Assembly (NCBI RefSeq): GCF_012641275.1 | Contig: NZ_JABAIA010000004.1 | Span: 496,001-560,000, forward strand | From: Chitinophaga varians | GTDB lineage: Bacteria; Bacteroidota; Bacteroidia; Chitinophagales; Chitinophagaceae | Direction: 5' to 3' | Length of the DNA stretch: 64,000 nt | Shown: in pieces, positions 23,877 to 33,563 of the stretch | How positions within the stretch are numbered: position 1 is the stretch's first letter | How the letters are laid out: every line of letters starts with the position of its first letter | Made by a program: the position numbers and the translations under genes | The notes under the pieces: model-generated | The model's input: the letters and a program-made list of their open reading frames with translations, nothing else | Told to the model about the DNA's origin: nothing | Database searches by the model: none

Positions 23877-26800
23877 TTATTGCATGTTTTTGTCATAGTA
23901 AATACTTTTTTCATCGTCAGGGTCAAGGGATACATATTTGTACGGTGTTCTTCCAACTGTCCACTGATAGAGGGAAGGGAGGAAAAACAGTACGCTGATG
24001 GAGGAGAATAACAGGCCGCCGATCACGGCGATGCCCAGCGGTGCCGTCTGATCACCGCCTTCAGACAGCCCCAGCGCCATAGGGAGCATCCCGGCGATCA
24101 TGGCGGCGCTGGTCATCAGGATAGGACGGAGGCGATGCTCCGCTGCCAGCAACTGCGGATGGTCAATATTGTTTTTCCGGTAATGTTCTGCGTTGGTGAT
24201 AAACAACACTGCGTTGGCAATGGCTACGCCCACCGCCATAATAGTGCCCATATATGATTGTATGTTCAGGGTGTTGCCTGTCAGGTATAAAAACAACAGG
24301 GAGCCTGCTACCACAGCTGGTATGACCGCTAACGTGGTGACGGCCACCCGGAACGATTGAAAGTATACGGCCATCACCAGGAAGATGACCAGTATGGCGA
24401 TCAATAAGCCAAACTGAAGACTGGACAAGGTGTCCTGCAGCAGGGAAGGCTGGCCACGCAGGATGATTTTAGCACCGTTGGGCAACTGGCCCATGCTGCC
24501 GATAGCATGTTTTACCTGTTTGAAAACCGTGCCCGGGTCCTGCTGGTGGATGTTTGCGGTGATGGTGATGTAACGCTGCTGATTGAGCCGGTCGTATTCG
24601 CCGGGCATGGAAGTACGTTTCCACGAGGCTGCTTCACTGAGATAATGGGTGGTGCCATTGCCGCCGGAAACGGGTATGGCTTCCAGTTGACTGGTGCTGT
24701 TCATCCTGAACTCGGGATACTGTACCTGCACCTGGTAAGCCGTGCCGGTGGCTTTGTCCAGCCAATAGTTGGGCGTGGTGAAACGACTGGAGGAAGTGGC
24801 GGCAACAACAGAACGGGTGATCTGTTCGCTGGTAAGCCCCAGCTGACCCGCTTTTACACGGTCCAGCTCCAGCCGGATAACGGGATAGTCGAGCGGTGTG
24901 GCTATCTGAAGATCGCGGAGAGCGGAGATGGATGACAGCTTTTTGATTAACTGCGTGGCTGTCTTTTTACCTTCCGCCAGGTTTTTATTGACAACGGCAA
25001 TCTCTATCGGATTGCTGCTGCCGAGGTTCAATACCTGTTCCACGATGTCTCCCGGCTCAAAAGACAATTTAGCGCCGGGGATGGCGGCAGTAGCAGCTGC
25101 CCGCAGCTTTTCCCGGAAGGAGGCTATCGGTATCACGCCCCGTTTAAGTTTTATTTTCACCACAGCTTCCTGTGGACCGCTGGTCCACAGATGGATATAG
25201 TTCACCGGGTAACTCGAAGGTTGTGTGCCGATAAAAGCAGAGGTGATTTCCACGTTTTGTTTTCCGGCGATACTGTCTGTCAGTGACAATAATTTCCTGG
25301 TGGCATCTTCTGTCCGCTCAAAGCGGGTGCCTACGGGCAACCGTAGCCGTACCTGGGCCTGACCACTGTCTGTTTGCGGGAAAAGTTCGGTGCCGGTAAA
25401 GATAAAGAGCAGTACCACCAGGGCTGCGGAAACAAGGAGAAACAACAGGGAGCTGCCCCTGAAGGCCGTTTTCCGGCGTTCTCCGGCGGTAACATAACGC
25501 TGCTTCAACGTTTCAAAGAATCCACGTTCCTTTTTTTCCTTTTCCTGCAGCGTTGTTTTGAACAACCAGTTAGCTGCTACCGGAACAAATGTCTGCGACA
25601 GGATAAAGGAGGCGATCATAGCAAAGCCCACTGCCAGCGACAGTGGCATGAACATCGCTCTGGGCACGCCGTTCATAAACATCGACGGAACAAATACGGC
25701 CAGAATGCTCAGCAGGATCAGCAGCTTGGGGCCGGCAATTTCCATACTGGCGTCTGCAATGGCGCGGGCTTTGGTTTTCCCGGTTTCCATATGCCGGTGG
25801 ATGTTCTCTATCGTAACAGTGGCTTCGTCCACCAATATGCCAACAGACAATGCCAAACCGCCCAATGTCATAATATTGATCGTTTGCCCCGTCAGGTATA
25901 AGAGGATGGCAGACGACAGTAAGGCCAGCGGAATAGTCATGATCACAATCAGCGCGCTGCGCCTGTCACCGAGGAAAAGCAGTACCATCAGACCGGTAAG
26001 GACCGCGCCCAGTCCACCTTCAAACAACAGGCTCTTTAATGAATTAATGACATAGCCGGACTGGTCAAACGCGTAGGTGACTTTTATATCGGAAGGTATG
26101 GCGGCCTGCATGTCGGGCAGGGCTGCTTTCACGCGCTGCACCACGTCCCACGTGGAGGCGTCTGCCCTTTTGGTGACGGGGATATATACGGAACGTTTGC
26201 CGTTGACCAGCGCATAGCTGGTAGTAACGTCAGCGCCTAAACTGACATTGGCGATGTCCCTGATGTATACCGTTGCACCTGCGCCGGGCTGCAGTGGCGT
26301 GTTCTGAAGGTCCTGCAAAGATTCGATCACACTGTTCTGCGGGGTGATGTAAGTCGAATCCCCGATGCGCACGTTACCGGCAGGGGAGATGGTGTTGGAT
26401 TTTGCGATGGCCTGTACTACCTGGTCGGGTGAGAGGTTATAGCTGCGCAGTTTGTCCGGGTCCACCGTGATCAGCACTGTTTTCTGGTTACCGCCGAACG
26501 GCGGGGGCGCAGACACGCCGGGCAATGTCGAGAACATAGGGCGTACGCGGAACAGGGCAAGGTCGGATATCTCGCTCAGGGACCGGCTGTCTGAACTGAA
26601 CACCAGCTGTCCTACCGGCACACTGCCGGCGTCAAAACGGGTAATGAAAGGAGGAACGGTGCCAGGCGGCATAAATGCCCGGGCGCGGTTCACGTATCCC
26701 ACCACTTCCGCCATGGCCTGGCTCATATCGGTGCCCTCATTAAATTCGATTTTAATAATGGCCGCCCCCTGGATGTTCCTGGAGTCGACTGATTTTACAC

Positions 26801-27026
26801 CTGTGATGTATAGGAAGTGATATTCGTAGTAAGAGGTGACGAAACCTTCCATCTGTTCCGGTGACAAGCCCCCATAGGGCTGCGCCACGTAAACCACCGG
26901 TAGGCCGAGACGGGGGAAAATATCCACCTTGGTTTGCCGGATGGAGAGGTACGCGAAAAACACAATAGCCAGAACTGCCACCAGGATGGTAACAGGATGC
27001 CGCAATGCCGAACGGATTAGCTTCAT
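23877..27026 (-). CDS. RND-family efflux pump, inner-membrane transporter
   Basis: A 1049-residue protein with the full RND layout: 12 membrane helices, two large periplasmic loops and internal duplication. The N-terminus (ALRHPVTILVAVLAIVFFAYLS) and the TM4 motif LALSVGILVDEATVTIENIHR are clear. The proton-relay pair is Asp-Glu (VDE) rather than the Asp-Asp of AcrB, as in many HAE/HME relatives. The second half has MGTIMAVGVAIANAVLFITNA. It pumps substrates from periplasm or membrane to outside using the proton gradient. Specificity is not readable, but its place between two ChrA genes suggests oxyanion or metal stress, although drug efflux is equally possible. The adaptor and TolC-like genes flank it on both sides. 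Confidence 0.92.
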   Translation of the reverse strand: MKLIRSALRHPVTILVAVLAIVFFAYLSIRQTKVDIFPRLGLPVVYVAQPYGGLSPEQMEGFVTSYYEYHFLYITGVKSVDSRNIQGAAIIKIEFNEGTDMSQAMAEVVGYVNRARAFMPPGTVPPFITRFDAGSVPVGQLVFSSDSRSLSEISDLALFRVRPMFSTLPGVSAPPPFGGNQKTVLITVDPDKLRSYNLSPDQVVQAIAKSNTISPAGNVRIGDSTYITPQNSVIESLQDLQNTPLQPGAGATVYIRDIANVSLGADVTTSYALVNGKRSVYIPVTKRADASTWDVVQRVKAALPDMQAAIPSDIKVTYAFDQSGYVINSLKSLLFEGGLGAVLTGLMVLLFLGDRRSALIVIMTIPLALLSSAILLYLTGQTINIMTLGGLALSVGILVDEATVTIENIHRHMETGKTKARAIADASMEIAGPKLLILLSILAVFVPSMFMNGVPRAMFMPLSLAVGFAMIASFILSQTFVPVAANWLFKTTLQEKEKKERGFFETLKQRYVTAGERRKTAFRGSSLLFLLVSAALVVLLFIFTGTELFPQTDSGQAQVRLRLPVGTRFERTEDATRKLLSLTDSIAGKQNVEITSAFIGTQPSSYPVNYIHLWTSGPQEAVVKIKLKRGVIPIASFREKLRAAATAAIPGAKLSFEPGDIVEQVLNLGSSNPIEIAVVNKNLAEGKKTATQLIKKLSSISALRDLQIATPLDYPVIRLELDRVKAGQLGLTSEQITRSVVAATSSSRFTTPNYWLDKATGTAYQVQVQYPEFRMNSTSQLEAIPVSGGNGTTHYLSEAASWKRTSMPGEYDRLNQQRYITITANIHQQDPGTVFKQVKHAIGSMGQLPNGAKIILRGQPSLLQDTLSSLQFGLLIAILVIFLVMAVYFQSFRVAVTTLAVIPAVVAGSLLFLYLTGNTLNIQSYMGTIMAVGVAIANAVLFITNAEHYRKNNIDHPQLLAAEHRLRPILMTSAAMIAGMLPMALGLSEGGDQTAPLGIAVIGGLLFSSISVLFFLPSLYQWTVGRTPYKYVSLDPDDEKSIYYDKNMQ

Positions 27027-27043
27027 AGTATTTGCTTATAGCT

Positions 27044-28423
27044 TTATTTCAGATTGTCTGTAAAGGTTGTCAGCTGGCCGTTTGCTACGGCGATGTCCAA
27101 CAGGGAGCGCCATGCCTGCAGGAAGGCGGCGGCTTCTCCGGTTTCCGCCTTCAGCAGGTCGTACTGACCTTGTATCAGCCGTGTGAAGTCGATCAGACCG
27201 CTGTTGTAACTGAGTTGCAGGCCGTCAAAAGCAAAACGGGCGGCCTGCGACTGCACTACTGCCTGTTTCGTGATCAGCATGTTCTGACTATAGTTGTACC
27301 GGGCCGCTTCTTTCTGCTTTTGCAGGTTTAACGCCACCTGGTCCAGCTGCGCCTCGTCGGCTTTAACCATAGCCTGGTATTGTTTCTTTTTCAGGTGGAC
27401 TTCAGAAAACTGAAGGATAGGGAAACTGAGCTGAATGCCTGCGCCGTAGTTCTTATGGGAAAGCGACCAGCCGTCCGCTTTATCGATGGTGCCATCGGCT
27501 TTTACGCCGGAGCCTCTTGCATAGGCATTGGCCCACAGGTCCAGCTTAGGTCGCCATATACGTTCCACTTCTTTCAGAGCGGATGCTGTTACTTCCTTTC
27601 TCATCTGGTAATACTGGTAAACAGGATTTCCTGCCGGACCAGCAGTGGTGTCGGCTATCAGCGGCAGTTGGCTGAGCAGTGAGGTGTCTGCCAGCAATAT
27701 GTTTGTTGGCGCGTCGGGCAGTCCCGTCAGCCGGGTGAGTTCTGTGATCTGCGCATAGTATTGGCGCTGCACGATCAGCAGGTCCGTGGTGGCCTGCGCC
27801 AGGGCTGCCTGGAACTGTGTGGTGTCTATTCCCGGGCGTAGTCCCTGCCGCGTAAACACCAGCGATTGTTCCAGTCCTGCTTTGGTCCTGTCGATATTAG
27901 CCTGGTAGGTTTGTATGAGTTTTTGCAGGTACACGGCGTCCAGGTAGGTGGCTACGGCTGCGTACTGCTGACGGAACAGCGCATCGTTATAGGTGCTGTT
28001 GGCCAGCTTGTACTGGGCACTGGCTTTTTCGACTGCGGCACTACGTTGACCGAAAGTGAGCGGGTTCCACTTCAGTATCGCGCCCGCGGCGGTACCTGGC
28101 ACAGGATCATAGATATTGCCGGCAACAGGAGGCCCGCTGATAGGGAGTATCAATCCCGGATAACTCATCCCGGTGACATTGTTGTAGGTGGCATATCCTG
28201 CCTGATAGCCGATGTTGATGTCCGGCAGCAGGGTGTTCTTCGCAAGACCGACACCATACTGAGTGCTCTGCGCCTGTGCCGCATATGCCTTCATCTGCGG
28301 CTGTGCGGACTGTACCAGGGAAAGCATGTCCTTTATGTGTAGCGGTTTGGGTTGCGCATAGGCATGAAGGGTGAATAACACGATACTGCTCAGGGAGACG
28401 ATCTTTCTATAGGAAGCATTCAT
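27044..28423 (-). CDS. TolC-family outer-membrane efflux protein
   Basis: A 459-residue protein with a signal peptide (SIVLFTLHAYAQ) and the duplicated long helices plus beta-strand pairs of TolC/OEP proteins (IKDMLSLVQSAQPQMKAYAAQAQ, YLDAVYLQKLIQTYQANIDRTKAGLEQ, QMRKEVTASALKEVERIWRPKLDLWANAYA). It is the outer-membrane exit channel for the RND pump, which starts 17 bp downstream. It is the first gene of the tripartite set, and the second ChrA lies immediately upstream (gap 36 bp), so transcription probably runs through from there. Confidence 0.9.
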   Translation of the reverse strand: MNASYRKIVSLSSIVLFTLHAYAQPKPLHIKDMLSLVQSAQPQMKAYAAQAQSTQYGVGLAKNTLLPDINIGYQAGYATYNNVTGMSYPGLILPISGPPVAGNIYDPVPGTAAGAILKWNPLTFGQRSAAVEKASAQYKLANSTYNDALFRQQYAAVATYLDAVYLQKLIQTYQANIDRTKAGLEQSLVFTRQGLRPGIDTTQFQAALAQATTDLLIVQRQYYAQITELTRLTGLPDAPTNILLADTSLLSQLPLIADTTAGPAGNPVYQYYQMRKEVTASALKEVERIWRPKLDLWANAYARGSGVKADGTIDKADGWSLSHKNYGAGIQLSFPILQFSEVHLKKKQYQAMVKADEAQLDQVALNLQKQKEAARYNYSQNMLITKQAVVQSQAARFAFDGLQLSYNSGLIDFTRLIQGQYDLLKAETGEAAAFLQAWRSLLDIAVANGQLTTFTDNLK

Positions 28424-28459
28424 TCATCAAATATATTTATATAACGATCTGTATTTATA

Positions 28460-29632
28460 TTAAGAAATCGTTTTCACCAGCAGACCGATACCGGCAGCCG
28501 CAACGATGATGACCGGTTCCGGTATTTTTTTGGACCGCCACAGGATAAATGCTGTTAGTACAGCAATGGCTATCGTATAGCCGTCAACGAGCGATCGTTT
28601 CGCCAACACAATGACGGCGCCTGTAATAGCGCCGATAGCGGCAGCTGTCACACCGTCCACAAAAGCCCTGATCCCGGGGTGTTTGCCATACTTCCTGAAA
28701 TAGGGGGCAGGCAGCACGGTGAAAAGGTAACAGGGGAAAAAAGTCCCGAAGGCGGCCACGCCCGCACCCGAAAGGCCGGCGGTAAGATACCCGATAAACC
28801 CTACGGTGATCACCACCGGGCCGGGCGTAATCATCGCCACTGCTACGGCATCTACGAACTGCTGCTCATTCAGCCAGCCATATTCCTTTACAACGCCGCC
28901 ATAGAGGAAAGGCACAATAGCGAGCCCGCTGCCAAACACAAAAGCCCCCGCCTTGGTAAAATACAAAAGTATTTGCCAAAGTGTTTTCCCGGAAGTGCTA
29001 TTAGTGATATTCAGTAAGGTGGCAGGGGCCAGTAATTTAGTCATCACCGTTCCTTTCCGGGGGAAGGTTAACCGGGTGGGAGGGGCTTTTAACAGCCAGT
29101 AGAACACTCCGGAACCGAGGAACAACCAGATGTTTTCGTTTTCCTGCCATACCGTGTAAGCTGCTGCAGTGATGTAAATAACAATCAATAACTTGTTACC
29201 TCCCACAGATTTACGGGTCAGTTTCCATGCGCTCACACCAATGATGCCGATAACGGCAGCGCCTACACCATAAAAAACGGCCTGCATCCAGGGGATGCCC
29301 TGCCAGTGGACATAGATGAACCCAAGGACCACTACCATCAGGAAGGAAGGGAGCACAAATGCCAGGCCGGCCAGCGTGGCGCCCAGCAACCGGTAATGAA
29401 CATATCCCATGTATATACCCAGCTGGGCGGCCAACGGGCCGGGAGCCAGTTGGGCCAGTGTCAGTCCTTCTTTGTAGTCCTCTTCACTGATCCATTGTTT
29501 GTTTTCAACGAGGTCACGGTGCATGTACCCCGCCAGCGCTACCGGGCCGCCGAAGCCCCAGGTGCCCAGTTTTAAAAAATAAATGACGAGGTCCCGCAGG
29601 CTGTATGGTATGGTTGATTTGCTGTTGTCCAT
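28460..29632 (-). CDS. chrA: ChrA-type chromate transporter, long form (copy 2)
   Basis: A 390-residue CHR protein with both halves: LVIYFLKLGTWGFGGPVALAGYMHRDLVE and, in the second half, LYFTKAGAFVFGSGLAIVPFLYGGVV. It also has LTLAQLAPGPLAAQLGIYMGY and VAMITPGPVVITVGFIGYL. These are closer to the classical ChrA signatures than those of copy 1, so the two are diverged paralogues and not a recent duplication. It is 83 bp downstream of the ChrB/AraC fusion gene on the same strand, which makes that regulator the obvious controller. Role: chromate (or sulfate-like anion) efflux across the inner membrane. Confidence 0.9.
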   Translation of the reverse strand: MDNSKSTIPYSLRDLVIYFLKLGTWGFGGPVALAGYMHRDLVENKQWISEEDYKEGLTLAQLAPGPLAAQLGIYMGYVHYRLLGATLAGLAFVLPSFLMVVVLGFIYVHWQGIPWMQAVFYGVGAAVIGIIGVSAWKLTRKSVGGNKLLIVIYITAAAYTVWQENENIWLFLGSGVFYWLLKAPPTRLTFPRKGTVMTKLLAPATLLNITNSTSGKTLWQILLYFTKAGAFVFGSGLAIVPFLYGGVVKEYGWLNEQQFVDAVAVAMITPGPVVITVGFIGYLTAGLSGAGVAAFGTFFPCYLFTVLPAPYFRKYGKHPGIRAFVDGVTAAAIGAITGAVIVLAKRSLVDGYTIAIAVLTAFILWRSKKIPEPVIIVAAAGIGLLVKTIS

Positions 29633-29715
29633 TTTTGGAGATGTTGGTTTACACCTGCAAGTTCATACTATGGATATCCAAAAAATAGAACGAATAATAA
29701 GCTTTGGCCTGTTTT

Positions 29716-30558
29716 TTACTTTTTTGTCAGCCCCTTTTTGTAGACAGATGGGCTTTTACCGGTAAACTTCCTGAAGACCCGGGTAAAATGGCTCTGGTCT
29801 GAAAACCCGGTGAGATAAGCTATTTCAGTCAGGGAATGGCTGGTAGTGCTCAACAATTGGACTGCCTTATCGATCCGCAGTTTACGGATATAGTCACCAA
29901 ATGACAGATCATCAAAATACTTGGAAAACTCCCGCGATAAGTATGCCGGATGTACCTGGAGTGTTTCTGACAAGCCTTTCAGGCTGAGGTTGAGGTTGGT
30001 GTCTATCTGGTCCTGGATGATCTCTTTTAGTTCTTTGGCCCACCCTGGCACCTTCCTGCTGTCTTTTTCCTGTTGGAGATATTTGTTGAAAATATCCATC
30101 AGTTGTTGCTCAAACGGCTGCTGGGTGTGCTTAACGTGTTGGAGGTATTTGGCCCAGCTGTAAAGAGCGTCATATAGCATCATCCCTTTTTCGAGCAAAG
30201 CCTGATCATCAGATTCGTTGTAGGCCAGCCCGGCAGATATGGCCCACAGGCCGGAAGCCTGGGCGGCAAAATCGTGACGGTCGGTGTCCGCGCCACGGAC
30301 AATAGGCGCCATGATCAGCACTGCAGGGTCATCGATGCCATGTTTTTTGATAATGTAATCAAATGTACACTGGTCTTCGTAATGCGTATACTCCACACCC
30401 ACTACGTCAAAAGGGATGGCGCCTTCCGCTTCCGCCAAAGGAATTACCTGGTCAAAGGGCACATACATAAACTCCGCCGTAGCGTCCACAAATCTCTTTA
30501 TGAGCCATGGACTGGCAATCCGGTCAATCTTAGGGCGCTCACGGGTGATCCACTTCAT
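29716..30558 (-). CDS. ChrB-domain / AraC-HTH fusion regulator
   Basis: A 280-residue protein. Residues ~1-135 are a ChrB C-terminal-type domain (PF09828-like). It opens with KWITRERPKIDRIASPWLIKRFVD, then FMYVPFDQVIPLAEAEGAIPFDV, a CTFDYIIKKHGIDDPA segment and VRGADTDRHDF. This domain in ChrB is associated with sensing chromate. Residues ~185-275 are an AraC double HTH: LSLKGLSETLQVHPAYLSREFSKYF, LTEIAYLTGFSDQSHFTRVFRKFTG and KSPSVYK. Thus a chromate-sensing domain is joined to a DNA-binding domain of another family. Gene position at the head of the chrA/RND block suggests that it controls the block. The fold calls are firm, and the ligand is inferred from the domain. Confidence 0.85.
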   Translation of the reverse strand: MKWITRERPKIDRIASPWLIKRFVDATAEFMYVPFDQVIPLAEAEGAIPFDVVGVEYTHYEDQCTFDYIIKKHGIDDPAVLIMAPIVRGADTDRHDFAAQASGLWAISAGLAYNESDDQALLEKGMMLYDALYSWAKYLQHVKHTQQPFEQQLMDIFNKYLQQEKDSRKVPGWAKELKEIIQDQIDTNLNLSLKGLSETLQVHPAYLSREFSKYFDDLSFGDYIRKLRIDKAVQLLSTTSHSLTEIAYLTGFSDQSHFTRVFRKFTGKSPSVYKKGLTKK

Positions 30559-30778
30559 ATGTGCTGATGATTTACACAGGCCTGTAATTTAATGCGGTTT
30601 CGGTAAATCCTGCGGAAAATATCAGGGAACACGTAACATAGGCCAGGCTGACGGTATTTCACCTGTCCCCGGTATTTGACTACAAACTAACAGGATTAGG
30701 CTACATGCCTGCCTACAGGCCTTCGGATATTTGCAAAAGGAAATAGTTCCATCGGATTTTTTAATTTTATAGTGTAAT

Positions 30779-31501
30779 ATGAAGACCGTTTTGATTACCG
30801 GCGCCAACAAGGGCATCGGACTGGAAACAGCCAGGCAGCTGGCACAACAGGGGTGTTTTGTATATATCGGCAGCAGGGACCTGGGAAATGGACAAAAAGC
30901 TGTTGAAGCGCTGACAGCCGCCGGCCTGTCCAATGTGGCAGCTGTTCAGCTGGACGTGACGGACGCGGATTCCATCAGCCAGGCAAAGGATGCCATCAGC
31001 CGGCAGACCGGCTCATTGGACGTGCTGATCAACAACGCCGGCATCGCAGGAGCGCAGCCCCAGCAGCTGGCCGGCGACAGTATGCAAAACCTGCGGGACC
31101 TGTTTGAGACGAATTTCTTTGGCATGGTACAGACCACCCAGATCATGTTACCCTTGTTGAAGCAGTCTGCTGCACCATCCATCATCAATGTATCCAGCGA
31201 GGTTGGGTCTTTGACGATGAATACCGCTTCCGACAGACGCGCTAACTGGACGCTCTATTCCGCATACGGCGCTACCAAAACAGCCGTAAACGCTTTTACG
31301 GTGATGCTGGCCAACGAACTGCGGGACGAGCGCTTTACGGTCAACAGCGTTACGCCCGGCTACACCGCTACCGATCTGAACGGATTCCAGGGCTTTAAAA
31401 CGGCGGCGGAAGGGGCGAAACCCATCGTGGAGCTGGCAATGTCCGCAGACAGAACAGCGACCGGCAAATTCTTTAACGACAGCGGAGAAGTGTCCTGGTG
31501 A
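30779..31501 (+). CDS. Short-chain dehydrogenase/reductase
   Basis: A 240-residue classical SDR. The cofactor motif TGANKGIG occupies residues ~7-14, NNAG follows the DVLIN strand, and the catalytic Ser (INVSSEVGSL) and Tyr163-x3-Lys167 (YGATK) are present. Arg at the end of the second strand (IGSRD) suggests NADP preference. The substrate is unknown; the family includes carbonyl reductases resembling human CBR1 at GANKGIGLE. The stop overlaps an alternative GTG of the following AraC gene, and the ATG of that gene is 20 bp downstream, so the two probably form one unit with the regulator controlling the enzyme. Confidence 0.9.
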   Translation: MKTVLITGANKGIGLETARQLAQQGCFVYIGSRDLGNGQKAVEALTAAGLSNVAAVQLDVTDADSISQAKDAISRQTGSLDVLINNAGIAGAQPQQLAGDSMQNLRDLFETNFFGMVQTTQIMLPLLKQSAAPSIINVSSEVGSLTMNTASDRRANWTLYSAYGATKTAVNAFTVMLANELRDERFTVNSVTPGYTATDLNGFQGFKTAAEGAKPIVELAMSADRTATGKFFNDSGEVSW

Positions 31502-31521
31502 CCGCCGCTAAATTTTGGCTC

Positions 31522-32433
31522 ATGACAAACAACAATATTCAACGGTTAAGGTCTGTCAGCGATTATCACCGCACCCGTGGCTTGCCGCCCCCGGAACATC
31601 CGCTGGTAAGCCTGGTGGATTATAATGATGTCAAACTCCCCCCGGGGATCAACGATATCAGCTGGGTATATGACTTCTACTTTATAGCGCTGAAAAGAGG
31701 GTTTGACGCCAAATTTAACTACGGGCAACTGCAATATGATTTTGATGAGGGCACCATGTTTTTCATAGCGCCGGGACAGGTGTTCAGGATAGAAATAAAA
31801 CAGGACGCGCCGGGGAAATCCGGATGGATGCTGCTCATCCACCCGGATTTTTTCAGAAACCTGCCACTGGCACAAAACATTAAAAAATACAAATACTTTA
31901 GTTATTCTGTCCGGGAGGCACTGTTTCTTTCCGAGAAGGAAGAAGCCGTGATGACCGGCATTGTACAGAATATCCAGCGGGAGTATCAGACCAGCATCGA
32001 TAAATTCAGCCAGCAGATCATTACCTCCCAGATAGAGGTGCTGCTCAGTTATGCGGAACGTTTCTATCAACGGCAGTTCATTACGCGGGAGGTGGCCAAC
32101 CACCAGGTGCTGGAAAAGCTGGAAACCCTGCTGGAGGACTATTTTGAAAATACGCACAAAGAAGGCCTGCCTACCGTCAACTACCTGGCCGCGCAGCTGA
32201 ACCTGTCTGCCGACTATCTCAGTTCGCTGTTGAAGGTCACCACCGGATTAAACACCCAACAACATATCCATGAAAAACTCATTGAAAAAGCAAAAGAGAA
32301 ACTGATCGGCACAACGTTGACCGTCAGTGAAATTGCCTATGAGCTGGGCTTTGAGCACTCCCAGTCTTTCAGTAAACTTTTTAAGGCGAAGACCAACCTT
32401 TCTCCACTGGCATTCAGGCAGTCGCTGGGGTAA
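31522..32433 (+). CDS. AraC-family transcriptional regulator
   Basis: A 303-residue protein from ATG 31522; an overlapping GTG at 31498 is possible. The N-terminal cupin sensor (FNYGQLQYDFDEGTMFFIAPGQVFRI) and helical linker precede the DNA-binding domain: VNYLAAQLNLSADYLSSLLKVTTGLN, LTVSEIAYELGFEHSQSFSKLFKAKTN and LSPLAFRQ. Such regulators commonly control an adjacent SDR gene in Bacteroidota, which fits the upstream neighbour. The effector is unknown. Confidence 0.88.
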   Translation: MTNNNIQRLRSVSDYHRTRGLPPPEHPLVSLVDYNDVKLPPGINDISWVYDFYFIALKRGFDAKFNYGQLQYDFDEGTMFFIAPGQVFRIEIKQDAPGKSGWMLLIHPDFFRNLPLAQNIKKYKYFSYSVREALFLSEKEEAVMTGIVQNIQREYQTSIDKFSQQIITSQIEVLLSYAERFYQRQFITREVANHQVLEKLETLLEDYFENTHKEGLPTVNYLAAQLNLSADYLSSLLKVTTGLNTQQHIHEKLIEKAKEKLIGTTLTVSEIAYELGFEHSQSFSKLFKAKTNLSPLAFRQSLG

Positions 32434-32522
32434 GCTTTTGGTACCGCGAATCCTTCATTTGGTGTAAATAAATTGCCGGAAGGCACGGCGCTGAATAGTT
32501 TAGCGCCTAAAAAAAACACCGG

Positions 32523-33554
32523 ATGAGAAAATTGTTTTTTTGTGTACTGTTATCCATGAGCGCTACCTCCCTGTACGCGCAGAAAACCTTGTTTGATACT
32601 GTTTTTACCCTGGTGAAAACGAAGTCCGTCTATGCGCAGCAGGTTAACTGGGATTCTTTAACGCCTTTTGTCTATCAAAAAATGGACGTCACAAAAGCAG
32701 ACAGCGTGGCGGCGGTGCTGGAGGCCTTCGGTCCGCTGATGCAGGCCCTGAAAGACATGCACAGCAGCATGTCCTGGAAAGACAAGGTAAATGGCAATCC
32801 CGACGCGTGGGCATTTGTGGACAGTAAAATCACCCCTGAAATGCGGGATGCCGCCAACAAAGGATATAGCCGTTTACGTACGGCCATGCTGCCTGGCGGG
32901 TATGGTTATATCAGCATACCGGCTGCCGGTATAAAACCAACGGAAGACATGCAGGCGGCGATTGAAAAAATGTCGGCCATTGCGCAAGGTATATCAGATT
33001 CCCTGTGTGTGCTGCAAACCAAATCCCTTAAAGGCCTCATCATTGACCTGCGGCTGAATGGCGGCGGCAGCTCACCGGCGCTCATCGGCGGTTTGTCTCC
33101 TGTATTGGATAACGGCCTTTGTTTCGCCTTTGCCAAAAAAAATAATGACCGGGAAGAGATGCGTTTAAAAGATGGCAACCTGTTTTATGACACCCTGCAG
33201 ATCATAAAACTGAAAAAGACCTGCCCATTGAAAAAAGCAGTGAAAGTAGCGGTGCTGATCAGCGGTTATACCACCAGCGCCGGTGAACATGCGGCCATCG
33301 CACTGAAGGGCAGCCACCGTGCCCGCTTCTTTGGAAGCCCCACCAGGGGACAGATTTCCGGAAATGAAACCATTTTTATAAGAAAAGATGTTACTTTAAG
33401 CCTGTCAACCGCCTGGGCTGAAGACAAAGCCGGCCGGAGGTACATGGTGGACGTGGCTCCTGATGTAGTAGTCCCTGACGGGGCCGATTTTGAGCACCTG
33501 GACAACGATAAAAGTGTGCAGGCTGCCATCAGGTGGTTCACGACAGGTAAATAA
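32523..33554 (+). CDS. Exported S41-family peptidase (C-terminal processing peptidase-like)
   Basis: A 343-residue protein with a signal peptide ending SLYAQ. The S41 core is present: GYGYISIPA strand, LIIDLRLNGGG segment, and the catalytic Ser252 in GYTTSAGEHAA, with a Lys-containing strand downstream. No PDZ domain is visible, so it is a short variant of the TSPc type. These proteases act in the periplasm or on the surface and often degrade peptides or process proteins. The LytS-type kinase gene begins 9 bp downstream, so the three genes at 32523-35355 appear to be one operon, an unusual companionship for an S41 protease. Confidence 0.87.
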   Translation: MRKLFFCVLLSMSATSLYAQKTLFDTVFTLVKTKSVYAQQVNWDSLTPFVYQKMDVTKADSVAAVLEAFGPLMQALKDMHSSMSWKDKVNGNPDAWAFVDSKITPEMRDAANKGYSRLRTAMLPGGYGYISIPAAGIKPTEDMQAAIEKMSAIAQGISDSLCVLQTKSLKGLIIDLRLNGGGSSPALIGGLSPVLDNGLCFAFAKKNNDREEMRLKDGNLFYDTLQIIKLKKTCPLKKAVKVAVLISGYTTSAGEHAAIALKGSHRARFFGSPTRGQISGNETIFIRKDVTLSLSTAWAEDKAGRRYMVDVAPDVVVPDGADFEHLDNDKSVQAAIRWFTTGK

Positions 33555-33563
33555 AAAACGAGT

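Noticed and set aside
23873..23956. Longer start for the RND adaptor
   Set aside because: It overlaps the end of the RND pump gene and removes the lipoprotein signal from the N-terminus; ATG 23872 is preferred.
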